From: DATHZQ01 sp963823505 | GTDB lineage: Bacteria; Actinomycetota; Acidimicrobiia; Spongiisociales; UBA5794 | Assembly (NCBI GenBank): GCA_963823505.1 | Contig: CAWGLY010000005.1 | Coordinates: 248,001 to 312,000 of the forward strand | Reading direction: 5' to 3' | Length of the DNA stretch: 64,000 nt | Part shown: in pieces, positions 1 to 7,408 of the stretch | Position numbering within the stretch: the first letter of the stretch is position 1 | Layout of the letters: each line of letters begins with the position of its first letter | The notes under the pieces: generated by a model | What the model saw: the letters and a program-made list of their open reading frames with translations, nothing else | What the model was told of the DNA's origin: nothing | Database searches by the model: none | Program-made: the position numbers and the translations under genes

Positions 1-117
1 GACCTCGTCGCATGGCGGAGCAGTCGCTGCACGATGACCGACTCCGAGCTGTTCTCGTATCGCCGGGATCGGACGCTCGATCGCCAGGTAGCGGTGGCAT
101 GGTTGCCCGACAGCTAG
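1..117 (+). CDS. pgeF: Peptidoglycan editing factor PgeF (YfiH/laccase-domain family), C-terminal end only
   Basis: Reading from base 1 in frame 1 gives 38 residues to the stop at 115-117. They contain ELFSYRRD followed by VAVAWLP, the pattern that closes PgeF/YfiH proteins (usually ELFSYRRDG...G..WL). In other bacteria PgeF is a cytosolic enzyme that removes mis-incorporated residues from peptidoglycan precursors. It commonly sits just before yggS and sepF in Gram-positive division clusters, which is what follows here. The stop lies 19 bases inside the next gene, so translation is probably coupled. Only the tail is present, so catalytic His and Cys residues cannot be checked. Confidence 0.8.
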   Translation, partial: DLVAWRSSRCTMTDSELFSYRRDRTLDRQVAVAWLPDS

Positions 118-788
118 CCGAAGTGCATGCCCGTATCGCACGTGCCGCGGCGCGTGCCGGCCGGGATCCCGGCACGGTGACCCTCGTTGCCGTTTCCAAG
201 GGCCACTCGATCGAAGCGATCCTGGAGGCGTATGCCGAGGGTCAGCGCGACTTCGGTGAGAACCGTGCTCAGGAGCTGGCAGACAAAGCACCGCTGCTCC
301 CGGACGACATTCGATGGCACTTCATCGGCAGTCTGCAGAGCCGCAAGGTGAAACTGGTACGGCCTCACACGCACCTGCTGCACTCTCTCGATCGCACGAA
401 GCTGGCGCAGGTGTGGGCAGCCGACGGATCACCTCCCCCGGCACTGATCCAAGTCAATCTCGCAGCTGAGCCACAGAAGCACGGTGCCGAGGTCGGCGAC
501 GTGCCGGCCCTCATCGAGGCAGCTCGGGACCTCGGCATCGATTGCACCGGCCTCATGCTCATTCCTCCGGCCCCCGACGAGGCGGAGGACAGCCGTCCCT
601 GGTTTGCTGAGCTGGCCGGTCTGGCCGGCTCACTGCGGGCCCAATTCGAAAGCCTCGACCACCTGTCGATGGGCATGACGGACGACTTCGAGGTGGCCGT
701 GGAGGAAGGTGCAACCGTCATACGCGTCGGACGGGCTATCTTTGGACCCCGAAGCGAGGGCGATCGCGTAGAAGAACGAGGAGCCTGA
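99..788 (+). CDS. yggS: YggS/PLPBP family pyridoxal-phosphate homeostasis protein
   Basis: A 229-residue protein of the alanine-racemase-like PLP-barrel fold. PLPBP proteins bind pyridoxal 5'-phosphate and buffer its pool without a known catalytic reaction. The strand carrying the PLP lysine reads LVAVSKGHS, followed by DFGENRAQEL and WHFIGSLQSRK, all typical of the family; the phosphate-binding end is SMGMTDDFEVA and the C-terminus has RVGRAIFG. An upstream in-frame ATG at 12 would add 29 residues that overlap the real end of pgeF in another frame, so the ATG at 99 is preferred; it gives the usual family length. The stop overlaps the sepF start by one base (TGATG). Confidence 0.95.
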   Translation: MVARQLAEVHARIARAAARAGRDPGTVTLVAVSKGHSIEAILEAYAEGQRDFGENRAQELADKAPLLPDDIRWHFIGSLQSRKVKLVRPHTHLLHSLDRTKLAQVWAADGSPPPALIQVNLAAEPQKHGAEVGDVPALIEAARDLGIDCTGLMLIPPAPDEAEDSRPWFAELAGLAGSLRAQFESLDHLSMGMTDDFEVAVEEGATVIRVGRAIFGPRSEGDRVEERGA

Positions 789-1387
789 TGGCGTCGCTGT
801 GGCAAAAGACACTGTTCTACCTGGGTCTGGTGGACGAAGACGAGTCCGAAGCGCCCGTCGAAGCACCCAATACGCAGTCGGGTGTGCGGACGGTCGATCC
901 ACCGGGTACACGGACGCGCAGCACCTCGATGGCGCCTCCACCTCCCAACGATGCGCTGCGCAGCCAAGGCGGCGTGGCGGGTCGGCGCGTCGAGCCGCCT
1001 TCCCAGCAGAGGCGGCGTGTCTCATCCAACCCGGTCCATGCGGAAGCGGGTGTGCTGGTGCAGGGATCAATGGCGGGCGATCCGCTCCCGCCAACGACGC
1101 ATCCGGCTGCTCGCTGCGAGATCATCGAGGCCCGCACCTTCACCGATGCCCAGGCCCTCGCCGACCACATCCGCAATGGACGGCCGGTGGTGCTCGATCT
1201 GCGATCGACGGAGCCCGCCATGGTCCGGCGCCTCGTCGACTTCGCCACAGGGCTGACGTATGCACTCGAAGGACGCATGGCCAAGACGAGCCAAGGTGTC
1301 ATCCTCGTAACACCACAGGGCAAGACGCTGCAGGCCGACGAGCAACAGCGGCTCTCGGAACTCGGCCTCTACCAAGTGAACCGCTGA
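788..1387 (+). CDS. sepF: Cell division protein SepF
   Basis: A 199-residue protein. It starts with a short amphipathic-looking helix (ASLWQKTLFYLGL, the membrane-targeting segment in SepF), has a low-complexity acidic then Pro/Arg-rich linker to about residue 110, and ends with the compact SepF/DUF552 domain (RTFTDAQALADHI, PVVLDLRS, RLVDFATGLTYALEG, VILVTP). SepF anchors and bundles FtsZ at the septum in Firmicutes and Actinobacteria, where FtsA is often missing. Its start overlaps the yggS stop, and yggT follows 7 bases after its own stop, so the three form one operon of the division cluster. Confidence 0.95.
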   Translation: MASLWQKTLFYLGLVDEDESEAPVEAPNTQSGVRTVDPPGTRTRSTSMAPPPPNDALRSQGGVAGRRVEPPSQQRRRVSSNPVHAEAGVLVQGSMAGDPLPPTTHPAARCEIIEARTFTDAQALADHIRNGRPVVLDLRSTEPAMVRRLVDFATGLTYALEGRMAKTSQGVILVTPQGKTLQADEQQRLSELGLYQVNR

Positions 1388-1394
1388 GCTCGGC

Positions 1395-1661
1395 GTGGGT
1401 TTGATCTGTCTTCTCCTCACGGTGGCGTTCTACGCCCTCATCGTGTGGATCATCCTCAGCTACGTCGTGTCGTTTGGGCGGCTCACGGCCGGCCATCCCG
1501 TCCGCCGGCTCTTCGACGGCTTGGCCTCGGTGATCAACCCGGTGCTCGCACCGATCCGCAGCGTCCTGCCCCCCGTACGGCTGGGAGGGGCTGCCCTCGA
1601 CCTCTCGCCGCTGGTCCTGTTCTTCGGCATCGCCATCTTGAGGTCGATCCTGGGCTGCTGA
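1395..1661 (+). CDS. yggT: YggT family integral membrane protein
   Basis: An 88-residue protein with two hydrophobic segments (residues about 3-27 and 66-86) joined by a loop containing NPVLAPIRSVLPPV, the hallmark of the YggT family (Pfam YGGT). The start is a GTG eight bases after the sepF stop. YggT proteins are encoded beside sepF in Gram-positive bacteria and are linked to envelope or division functions whose mechanism is not settled. In many genomes DivIVA or yggU follows; here the next gene on this strand is yggU, displaced 3.5 kb by the inverted ileS. The gene converges on ileS with only 18 bases between the stops. Confidence 0.9.
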   Translation: MGLICLLLTVAFYALIVWIILSYVVSFGRLTAGHPVRRLFDGLASVINPVLAPIRSVLPPVRLGGAALDLSPLVLFFGIAILRSILGC

Positions 1662-1679
1662 GGCCCATGATCGGCGCTG

Positions 1680-4600
1680 TCAGCCGACGACGCCCACCCG
1701 TGCTGTCAGGCGGGCTTCGCCGATCTCGACCGTGACGCCTTCGACGTCGACGTTGTTGGTGAGCTCTGCGGCGAGCACCTCACTGGAGATCAGATCCACG
1801 TGCATCACGATTGCCGCCGCCAGGTCCGGATCGTCCGAATGCCACACGATGGCAACCCGGTCCGTCACGTCCAGCCCTGCGTCCCGCCGCATCCCTTGCA
1901 GCTTGCTCACCACCTCGCGCGCCAGGCCTTCGCCGCGTAGGCTCTCCGTCAGCTCGGTGTCGAGAGCAACCGAGACCGTGCCGTCGGATTCGACGACGTG
2001 TCCGGGTCGGGGCTCCCGTCGGATCACCACGTCGTCCTGACCGAGGAGCTCGCCGGCTACGTCGATCGTCTCGCCGCGTGCGAGACGATCGACCGCGGCG
2101 TGATCCAAGCCGGCGACTGCAGCGGCGATCTCCTTGGTGCGTGGCCCCAGCCGCGGACCGAGCGCCTTGAAATTGGCTTTGGCCGAGAGCTCCAGGACAT
2201 GTGACTCGTCGTCATCGACGAGCACCTGCTTGACGTTGAGTTCTTCGGCGATCAGCTCCTGATGCGACATCACCGCAGCAGCCACCACAGGATCACGGGT
2301 GACGACGGTGACCTCGGCGAGGGGCTGGCGGACCCGCAGGTCATGGTGCTTGCGCAACGATCGTCCGACGTTGACGACGCGGCGTACGATGGCCATGTTC
2401 TGCTCCAGCTCCGGATCGATGCGCACCGGATCCGCCAGCGGGTAGTCGGCGTGATGCACGCTTGCGGGACCGTCGCCATCGACGCCGTTCACGAGGTGCT
2501 GCCACATCTCTTCCGTGATGAAAGGCAGCAGCGGGGCGGCAACCTTGGCGAAAGTCGTCAGGACGTCGTACAGCGTCGCAAACGCCGCGAGTTTGTCGCG
2601 GTTGTCTCCCTCGGTGCGCCGACTCCAGAACCGCCGCCGCGATCGACGGATGTACCAGTTCGTCAGATCGTCGACGAAGCCCAGGATGGGCGGGATCACG
2701 GCAAACAGCCGGTACTGCTCCATCTCCTCATTGGCCGAACGGATCAATGACTGGAGCACCGAGATGATCCAACGATCAATCTCGGGTCGCTCGTCGAGCG
2801 GAGGAGCGGCGGCCAGGTCCGCGGCGGTGATGCCGTCCGCCTCGGCATAGGTGGTGAAGAAGGAGAAGGCGTTCCAGAATGGAAGCAGCACGGTTCGCAC
2901 GTAGCTGCGAACCCCCTCCTCGGAGAACCGCAGCGACTCGGCGCGCACGACCGGAGAATCGATGAGGTAGGCACGGAGCGCATCCGCACCAAACTGGTCG
3001 AGCACCAATCCGGGGTCGGGGTAGTTCTTCAGCGACTTCGACATCTTGCGGCCGTCCTCGGCGAGGATCAACCCGGTGACGATGCAGTTCTGGAAAGGGA
3101 TCTCGTCCATCAGCGCCGTTCCGAGGACGACGAGGGTGTAGAACCAGCCGCGAGTCTGGTCGAGACCCTCGGCGATGAAGTCTGCGGGATACCGCCGCAC
3201 GAAGCGGTCCTCGTTGTCGAACGGGTAGTGGATCTGGGCGTAGGGCATGGACCCGGACTCGAACCAGCAGTCGAGCACCTCGGGGACGCGGTGCATCGTG
3301 CCGTCGCATGCCGAGCAGCCGAAGGTCACCTCATCGACGACGTGCTTGTGGAGGTCATCGAGCCACACCCCCGACAACTCCTCGAGTTCCTTGCGGGAGC
3401 CGACGCAGGCCGTCTCGTCGCAGCCGTCGCACTTCCACACCGGGATGCAGGAGCCCCAGTACCGGTTCCTGCTGATCGCCCAGTCTCGGGCGTCCGACAA
3501 CCAGTTGCCGAAGCGTTTGGCGCCGACCGCCTCGGGTACCCAGCGGATCTTCGCGTTGAGCTCCGCCATGCGGTCGCGAATGCGCTCAACGGCGACAAAC
3601 CAGGTTGGGATCGCCTTGTAGATCAGCGGCGTGTCCGTCCGCCAGCAGAAGGGGTACGAGTGCACGGTGCGCCCGCTGCGATAGAGCACTCCGCGTTCGT
3701 CGAGCATCTCCACGAGCCTGGCGTCGGCCTCCTTGATGTTCTGCCCGGCAACTTCGGGTACTTCTTCGGTGAAGTTCCCCTCGAAGTCCACCGGATCGAC
3801 GAGCACGTCGAGGCCGGCTGCCTGCAATGCATAGAAGTCTGCTTCGCCGTAGGCGGGCGCCATGTGGACGAGACCGGTGCCTTCCTCGGTGGTGACGTCG
3901 TCGGAGCTGATCACCCGGAACGCACCGCGGTCCCGTTCGTGACCGAAGTAGTCAAATGGAGGTTGGTAGCCGGCACCCAACAGCTCGCTGCCGGAAGCGG
4001 CGGCTACGGTCTCTGCGCCGTCCGGCCACACGGTCGTGATCAGTTCCGTTGCCACCCAGAAGCGCATGCCGTCGGCCACGACCGCCGAGTACTCGAGATC
4101 CTCCCCGACGGCGACGGCCAGGTTGGACGGCAGGGTCCACGGCGTGGTGGTCCAGATGAGCAGCTGATCACCTGCGACGAGCGGGCCAATCGGATCAACG
4201 ACCGGCAATCGCACGGTGATCGAAGGATCTTCCACGTCGCGGTATCCGCCGAGATTCACCTCGAAATTGGATAGCGGGGTCACGGCACCCCACGAGTAGG
4301 GGAGGACCTTGAAGTCCTCGTAGATCAGGTCCTTGTCCCACAGCTGTTTGACCACCCACCAGACGCTTTCCATGAAGTCGGCGTCCATGGTCTTGTAGTC
4401 GTCATCGAAGTCGATCCACCGACCGATGCGGCGGGTGATGGTCTCCCACTCGCCGCCCCGCGCTGTGGTTGCTTCGACCTTGGCGCGACATGCTTCGTTG
4501 TACGTGTCGATGCCGAGGGCTGCGACCTGGCGGGGTCCTGAGACGCCGAGTTCCTTTTCGACCTCCATCTCAACCGGAAGACCATGCGTATCCCAGCCGA

Positions 4601-4871
4601 ATCGACGCTCGATACGGTGACCCCGCATGGCCCAATAGCGGGGAACCATGTCCTTGACGACCGCCTGCAGCAGGTGGCCGTAGTGGGGCGTGCCGGTAGC
4701 GAACGGCGGCCCGTCGTAAAACGTATACTCGGAGTCGGCAGGTCGTTGCTCGACCTGCGTCGTGAAAGCGTCGACTTCGTCCCAGAAGGCGAGGATCCGT
4801 TGATCGAGCCCCGGGAGATCGACGTGGGGCGGCACTCGTTCGAATGCCGCCTTCGGCGTGTTGTCGTTCAC
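1680..4871 (-). CDS. ileS: Isoleucyl-tRNA synthetase, type-2-like
   Basis: A 1063-residue class I aminoacyl-tRNA synthetase that charges tRNA-Ile. The HIGH motif is within PPFATGTPHYGHLL, the KMSKS motif is GRKMSKSLKNYPDP, and a CP1 editing domain lies between (TTTPWTLPSNLAVAVGED). The PHYGH form and the length match the eukaryote-like IleS2 class, which as a group is mupirocin-tolerant. An open frame extends 46 codons further upstream, but the GTG at 4871 is chosen because AGGAGG at 4885-4880 lies directly before it and the upstream part coincides with a T-box leader. The gene is inverted relative to its division-cluster neighbours. Confidence 0.96.
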   Translation of the reverse strand: MNDNTPKAAFERVPPHVDLPGLDQRILAFWDEVDAFTTQVEQRPADSEYTFYDGPPFATGTPHYGHLLQAVVKDMVPRYWAMRGHRIERRFGWDTHGLPVEMEVEKELGVSGPRQVAALGIDTYNEACRAKVEATTARGGEWETITRRIGRWIDFDDDYKTMDADFMESVWWVVKQLWDKDLIYEDFKVLPYSWGAVTPLSNFEVNLGGYRDVEDPSITVRLPVVDPIGPLVAGDQLLIWTTTPWTLPSNLAVAVGEDLEYSAVVADGMRFWVATELITTVWPDGAETVAAASGSELLGAGYQPPFDYFGHERDRGAFRVISSDDVTTEEGTGLVHMAPAYGEADFYALQAAGLDVLVDPVDFEGNFTEEVPEVAGQNIKEADARLVEMLDERGVLYRSGRTVHSYPFCWRTDTPLIYKAIPTWFVAVERIRDRMAELNAKIRWVPEAVGAKRFGNWLSDARDWAISRNRYWGSCIPVWKCDGCDETACVGSRKELEELSGVWLDDLHKHVVDEVTFGCSACDGTMHRVPEVLDCWFESGSMPYAQIHYPFDNEDRFVRRYPADFIAEGLDQTRGWFYTLVVLGTALMDEIPFQNCIVTGLILAEDGRKMSKSLKNYPDPGLVLDQFGADALRAYLIDSPVVRAESLRFSEEGVRSYVRTVLLPFWNAFSFFTTYAEADGITAADLAAAPPLDERPEIDRWIISVLQSLIRSANEEMEQYRLFAVIPPILGFVDDLTNWYIRRSRRRFWSRRTEGDNRDKLAAFATLYDVLTTFAKVAAPLLPFITEEMWQHLVNGVDGDGPASVHHADYPLADPVRIDPELEQNMAIVRRVVNVGRSLRKHHDLRVRQPLAEVTVVTRDPVVAAAVMSHQELIAEELNVKQVLVDDDESHVLELSAKANFKALGPRLGPRTKEIAAAVAGLDHAAVDRLARGETIDVAGELLGQDDVVIRREPRPGHVVESDGTVSVALDTELTESLRGEGLAREVVSKLQGMRRDAGLDVTDRVAIVWHSDDPDLAAAIVMHVDLISSEVLAAELTNNVDVEGVTVEIGEARLTARVGVVG

Positions 4872-5062
4872 CTTCTCGTCCTCCTGCTCAGCACCGTTGC
4901 TGCCGCCGGGACGAGATGGTTCCCGCGATACCACCCGGCTTGCCGGACCACGGTCCGACCTCTCGATTCCCCCGTCACGTGGGGTCGAAACGGCGGGTTC
5001 TACGCCCATCGCCGATGGGTTTCTTCCCGCAGCTCGGGGGTGATGTCCATCAGGGCCGGATA
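4872..5062 (-). promoter_or_regulatory. Translational T-box riboswitch (Ile) in the ileS leader
   Basis: On the minus strand a stem CTGATGG (5052-5046) with CCATCGG can enclose an internal loop. Its 5' side holds ATC (5044-5042), an Ile specifier codon, and its 3' side reads AAGAAA; a CCCG/CGGG hairpin caps it. Downstream is the T-box core GGGTGGTATCGCGG (about 4936-4923; consensus GGTGGNACCGCG with one C-to-T change). CTCGTCC at 4915-4909 is the exact complement of GGACGAG at 4881-4875, which begins within the AGGAGG ribosome-binding site (4885-4880), so it can act as a sequestrator. No U-tract follows, so control should act on translation: uncharged tRNA-Ile would free the site. This matches the known actinobacterial ileS T-box class. 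Confidence 0.88.
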
Positions 5063-5203
5063 CCGGTCTTTCACCGCTACCGGCTCGCTGTCGATCCGGC
5101 GTACCTGGCGGGCGTGTCCCCGTCGAAGCTGTTGGCCGGGATGCTACACCTGCACACGCCCCATCGGAGCATCACGGACCACGTCGGTTGGCCCTGAGCG
5201 CCG

Positions 5204-5209
5204 TACAAT
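5204..5209 (+). promoter_or_regulatory. -10 element of yggU
   Basis: TACAAT, seven bases before the ATG at 5217, fits a leaderless promoter. No convincing -35 hexamer is visible. The region from here down to 4872 is taken up by the divergent ileS leader. Confidence 0.5.
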
Positions 5210-5216
5210 CGCCGGC

Positions 5217-5498
5217 ATGGATGGTCCGGTCGCCACGAGGGATGACGAAGTGCACATCACGGTGTGGGTCGTCCCCGGTGCAAAACGGACCGAGATTGCA
5301 GGTGTGTACGGCGACGCCATCAGGATCCGGGTGGCTCAACCTCCTGAGCGGGGCAAAGCGAACGCTGCGGTCGTGCGCCTCCTCGAAGGACGGCTCGATG
5401 CGGAGGTCGAGCTGGCCGCCGGTGCGGGCTCGCGGCGCAAGCGGCTCGTCGTCCGTGGTGTGAGCGCGGACCAGATCCTGGAGTCGCTCGGCTTGTGA
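5217..5498 (+). CDS. yggU: DUF167 / YggU family protein
   Basis: A 93-residue protein with the DUF167 core: VVPGAKRTEIAG, then RIRVAQPPERGKANAAVVRLL and RRKRLVVRG. The PPERGKAN segment is the family signature. The fold is known from structures, but no biochemical role is established. A much longer open frame begins at 4584 but runs antisense through ileS and its leader. The ATG at 5217 gives the family length and follows a -10 box at the right distance for a leaderless transcript. In many bacteria yggU directly follows yggT; here ileS has been placed between them. Confidence 0.88.
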   Translation: MDGPVATRDDEVHITVWVVPGAKRTEIAGVYGDAIRIRVAQPPERGKANAAVVRLLEGRLDAEVELAAGAGSRRKRLVVRGVSADQILESLGL

Positions 5499-5584
5499 AC
5501 CGGCAGCACCGTGACGTCTGAGGAGTCCCCTTCGCAGGCAACTCCCTGCGGGGTGGTATTGTCCCGCCCGCAAAAGGAGGACAG

Positions 5585-5956
5585 ATGGCCCGCCAACTGG
5601 CGGAATCCACGCTCAAACGCCTGCGAGCTCTGCTCATCGAAGAGAAAGAGCGGCTCGAGGCCGTCATCGCCGAGTTCGAGCGGCAGCGCGAGCTGGCTCG
5701 GCTGGCGGAAACGAGCTCCGAGCACGCCCCCGACCCTGACAGTGCCGACGGCGGGTCCATCGCGCTCGAGATGGAGATGGACCTCTCCCGTCAGCAGAAC
5801 GCCCAGGAGCTCCACGACAAGGTGATGCACGCCCTGGATCGCATGAAAAACGGCGAGTACGGCATATGCGAGGTCACGGGGAAGCCGATACCGCTCGCCC
5901 GCCTCGAGGCGCTGCCGTACGCAACGACGCTTGTCGAGTGGGCGCACCGAGTCTGA
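5585..5956 (+). CDS. DksA/TraR-family protein with most zinc-finger cysteines missing
   Basis: A 123-residue protein. An N-terminal helical, probably coiled-coil half (residues about 3-45, EEKERLEAVIAEFERQR) is followed by the family linker DADGGS-like region (DSADGGSIALEMEMDLS) and HALDRMKNGEYGICEVTGKPIPLARLEALPYAT in pieces recognisable as the TraR/DksA domain. Where the family has two CxxC pairs, this protein keeps only the first cysteine (GICEVTG; then TTLVEWA), so a classical four-Cys zinc site cannot form. DksA-like proteins bind in the RNA polymerase secondary channel. The ATG has a strong AAAGGAGG site eight bases upstream. The gene overlaps lspA by 19 bases. Confidence 0.82.
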   Translation: MARQLAESTLKRLRALLIEEKERLEAVIAEFERQRELARLAETSSEHAPDPDSADGGSIALEMEMDLSRQQNAQELHDKVMHALDRMKNGEYGICEVTGKPIPLARLEALPYATTLVEWAHRV

Positions 5957-6426
5957 CGCGCTCCCGGCTCACCCTGCTCGCCGCTGCAGCCATCGTGGTT
6001 GCCGACCAGCTGACGAAGGTATGGGCCGTTGCCGCGCTGCCGGGCAACCCGATCGTCATCATCGACGGCTTCCTCGGCTTCCACCTCACGAGGAATCCCG
6101 GTGCGGCGTTCTCCAGCCTTCAGGGTGTCGGCCCGCTGATTGGCGTGCTCGGGATCGGCATCGCCGCATGGCTGATCATCATGCTGCGCCGCGAGCCCGA
6201 TCCAATGGAAGCGTGGGCATTTGCACTGGTTCTCGGCGGCGCCGTCGGCAACCTCCTCGATCGGGTGTTCCGGGGCGACGGGTTGTTGGACGGCGCCGTG
6301 GTCGACTTCGTGGACCTGTGGTGGATCCCCACGTTCAACGTGGCCGACAGCGCCATCACCATCGGTGCAGGGTTGCTCCTACTGGCGGCATTCCTCCACG
6401 AGCGCCGTCACGAGCCATCGTCATGA
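5938..6426 (+). CDS. lspA: Lipoprotein signal peptidase (SPase II)
   Basis: A 162-residue membrane aspartyl protease that cleaves prolipoprotein signal peptides after lipid modification. Four hydrophobic segments are visible. The two catalytic aspartates lie in GNLLDR and FNVADSAI, and the conserved LTRNPGAAF and VDFVD blocks are present. The start is not certain: a GTG at 5938 gives the usual length and overlaps the preceding stop; earlier in-frame ATGs would add charged residues from the overlapping gene. The stop overlaps the next start (ATGA), so the DksA-like gene, lspA and rluD are co-transcribed. Several lipoprotein substrates are encoded in this window (16327, 20769, 33001). Confidence 0.93.
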   Translation: MGAPSLTRSRLTLLAAAAIVVADQLTKVWAVAALPGNPIVIIDGFLGFHLTRNPGAAFSSLQGVGPLIGVLGIGIAAWLIIMLRREPDPMEAWAFALVLGGAVGNLLDRVFRGDGLLDGAVVDFVDLWWIPTFNVADSAITIGAGLLLLAAFLHERRHEPSS

Positions 6427-7376
6427 CCACGAACGAGACGCACGCCGAGGTGCCGCAAGACCTCGACGGGGTGCGCGCCGACCGGGTGGTGGCGGTGCTC
6501 TGCGCACTGCCCCGTGCCGAGGCGCGCCGGATCATCGATCAGGGGGACGTCACCGTCGACGGTCGCGGTGTCGCCCCCGCCGAACGCCTCAACGCAGGAT
6601 CCGTGGTCGTGGCCCTCATCCCACCTCGAGAGCCGCAGCTCGCTCCCGAGCCCGTCGAGTTTGGCGTGTGCTACCTCGACCCCGAGGTCATCGTCGTCGA
6701 CAAACCGCCTGGCCTCGTGGTGCACCCCGGTGCGGGGACACGCACCACGACAACGCTCGTGGCGGGGCTCGTCCATCGTTTCCCCGAGCTCGGGGACCTC
6801 GACGAACAGCGTTGGGGTTTGGTGCACCGGCTCGACCGTGACACGTCCGGCCTCCTGATGGTCGGCCGCACGGTGAACGCGTTCCATCACCTTCAGCATG
6901 AACTGCGGCAACGGCGTATCGAACGGGTGTACCTGACGCTTGTCGACGGCGTGCCTGAGGCGGCGCGGGGCACGGTCGATGCCCCGATCGGCCGCGACCC
7001 GGACAACCCGGTGCGGATGGCGGTGGTCAGGGATGGTCGCCCGGCGAGGAGCCACTACCGCCGGCTGGCGGCCTGGGACGACGCCGCGCTGCTCGAGGTG
7101 CGTCTCGAAACCGGCCGTACCCACCAGATCCGGGTCCATCTTGCTTCGATCGGCCACCCGGTCGTCGGTGACGGCGTCTACGACCGTCGCCGCCGGCGCA
7201 GCGTCGCCGATCCCGGCCGGCAGTGGCTTCACGCCGCACGGCTCGCCTTCGTGCATCCCTCCTCAGGCGAGCGCGTCGAGGTGACGGCTCCGCTACCGGC
7301 AGATCTGCTGGCATCGTTGCCGTCGCTCGGAGAGCCCACAGCCGGCAGCATCCCCGTGTGGGAGAACATGCCCTAA
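6423..7376 (+). CDS. rluD: RluA/RluD-family pseudouridine synthase
   Basis: A 317-residue enzyme expected to convert uridine to pseudouridine in 23S rRNA. An N-terminal S4-like segment (RADRVVAVLC, RRIIDQGDVTVDGR) precedes the catalytic domain with VVDKPPGLVVHPG and the active-site motif GLVHRLDRDTSG containing the catalytic aspartate. ETGRTHQIRVHLASIGHPVVGD is the typical C-terminal block, written here in overlapping shorter pieces as RTHQIRVHL and GHPVVGD. Start ATG overlaps the lspA stop by four bases. An lspA-rluD pair is common in many bacteria. The exact rRNA position modified cannot be told from sequence. Confidence 0.93.
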   Translation: MTTNETHAEVPQDLDGVRADRVVAVLCALPRAEARRIIDQGDVTVDGRGVAPAERLNAGSVVVALIPPREPQLAPEPVEFGVCYLDPEVIVVDKPPGLVVHPGAGTRTTTTLVAGLVHRFPELGDLDEQRWGLVHRLDRDTSGLLMVGRTVNAFHHLQHELRQRRIERVYLTLVDGVPEAARGTVDAPIGRDPDNPVRMAVVRDGRPARSHYRRLAAWDDAALLEVRLETGRTHQIRVHLASIGHPVVGDGVYDRRRRRSVADPGRQWLHAARLAFVHPSSGERVEVTAPLPADLLASLPSLGEPTAGSIPVWENMP

Positions 7377-7379
7377 CCT
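7374..7379 (+). promoter_or_regulatory. Possible -10 element of the WS/DGAT gene
   Basis: TAACCT overlaps the rluD stop codon. Transcription from it would begin near 7386 and give a short leader that includes the GAGGAGG site at 7391-7398. Confidence 0.4.
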
Positions 7380-7408
7380 CGCGGTTTCGCCGAGGAGGAT
7401 GGAACCCA

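Noticed and set aside
4584..5216. Long N-terminal extension of yggU
   Set aside because: It runs antisense to ileS and its T-box; the DUF167 family length begins at 5217.
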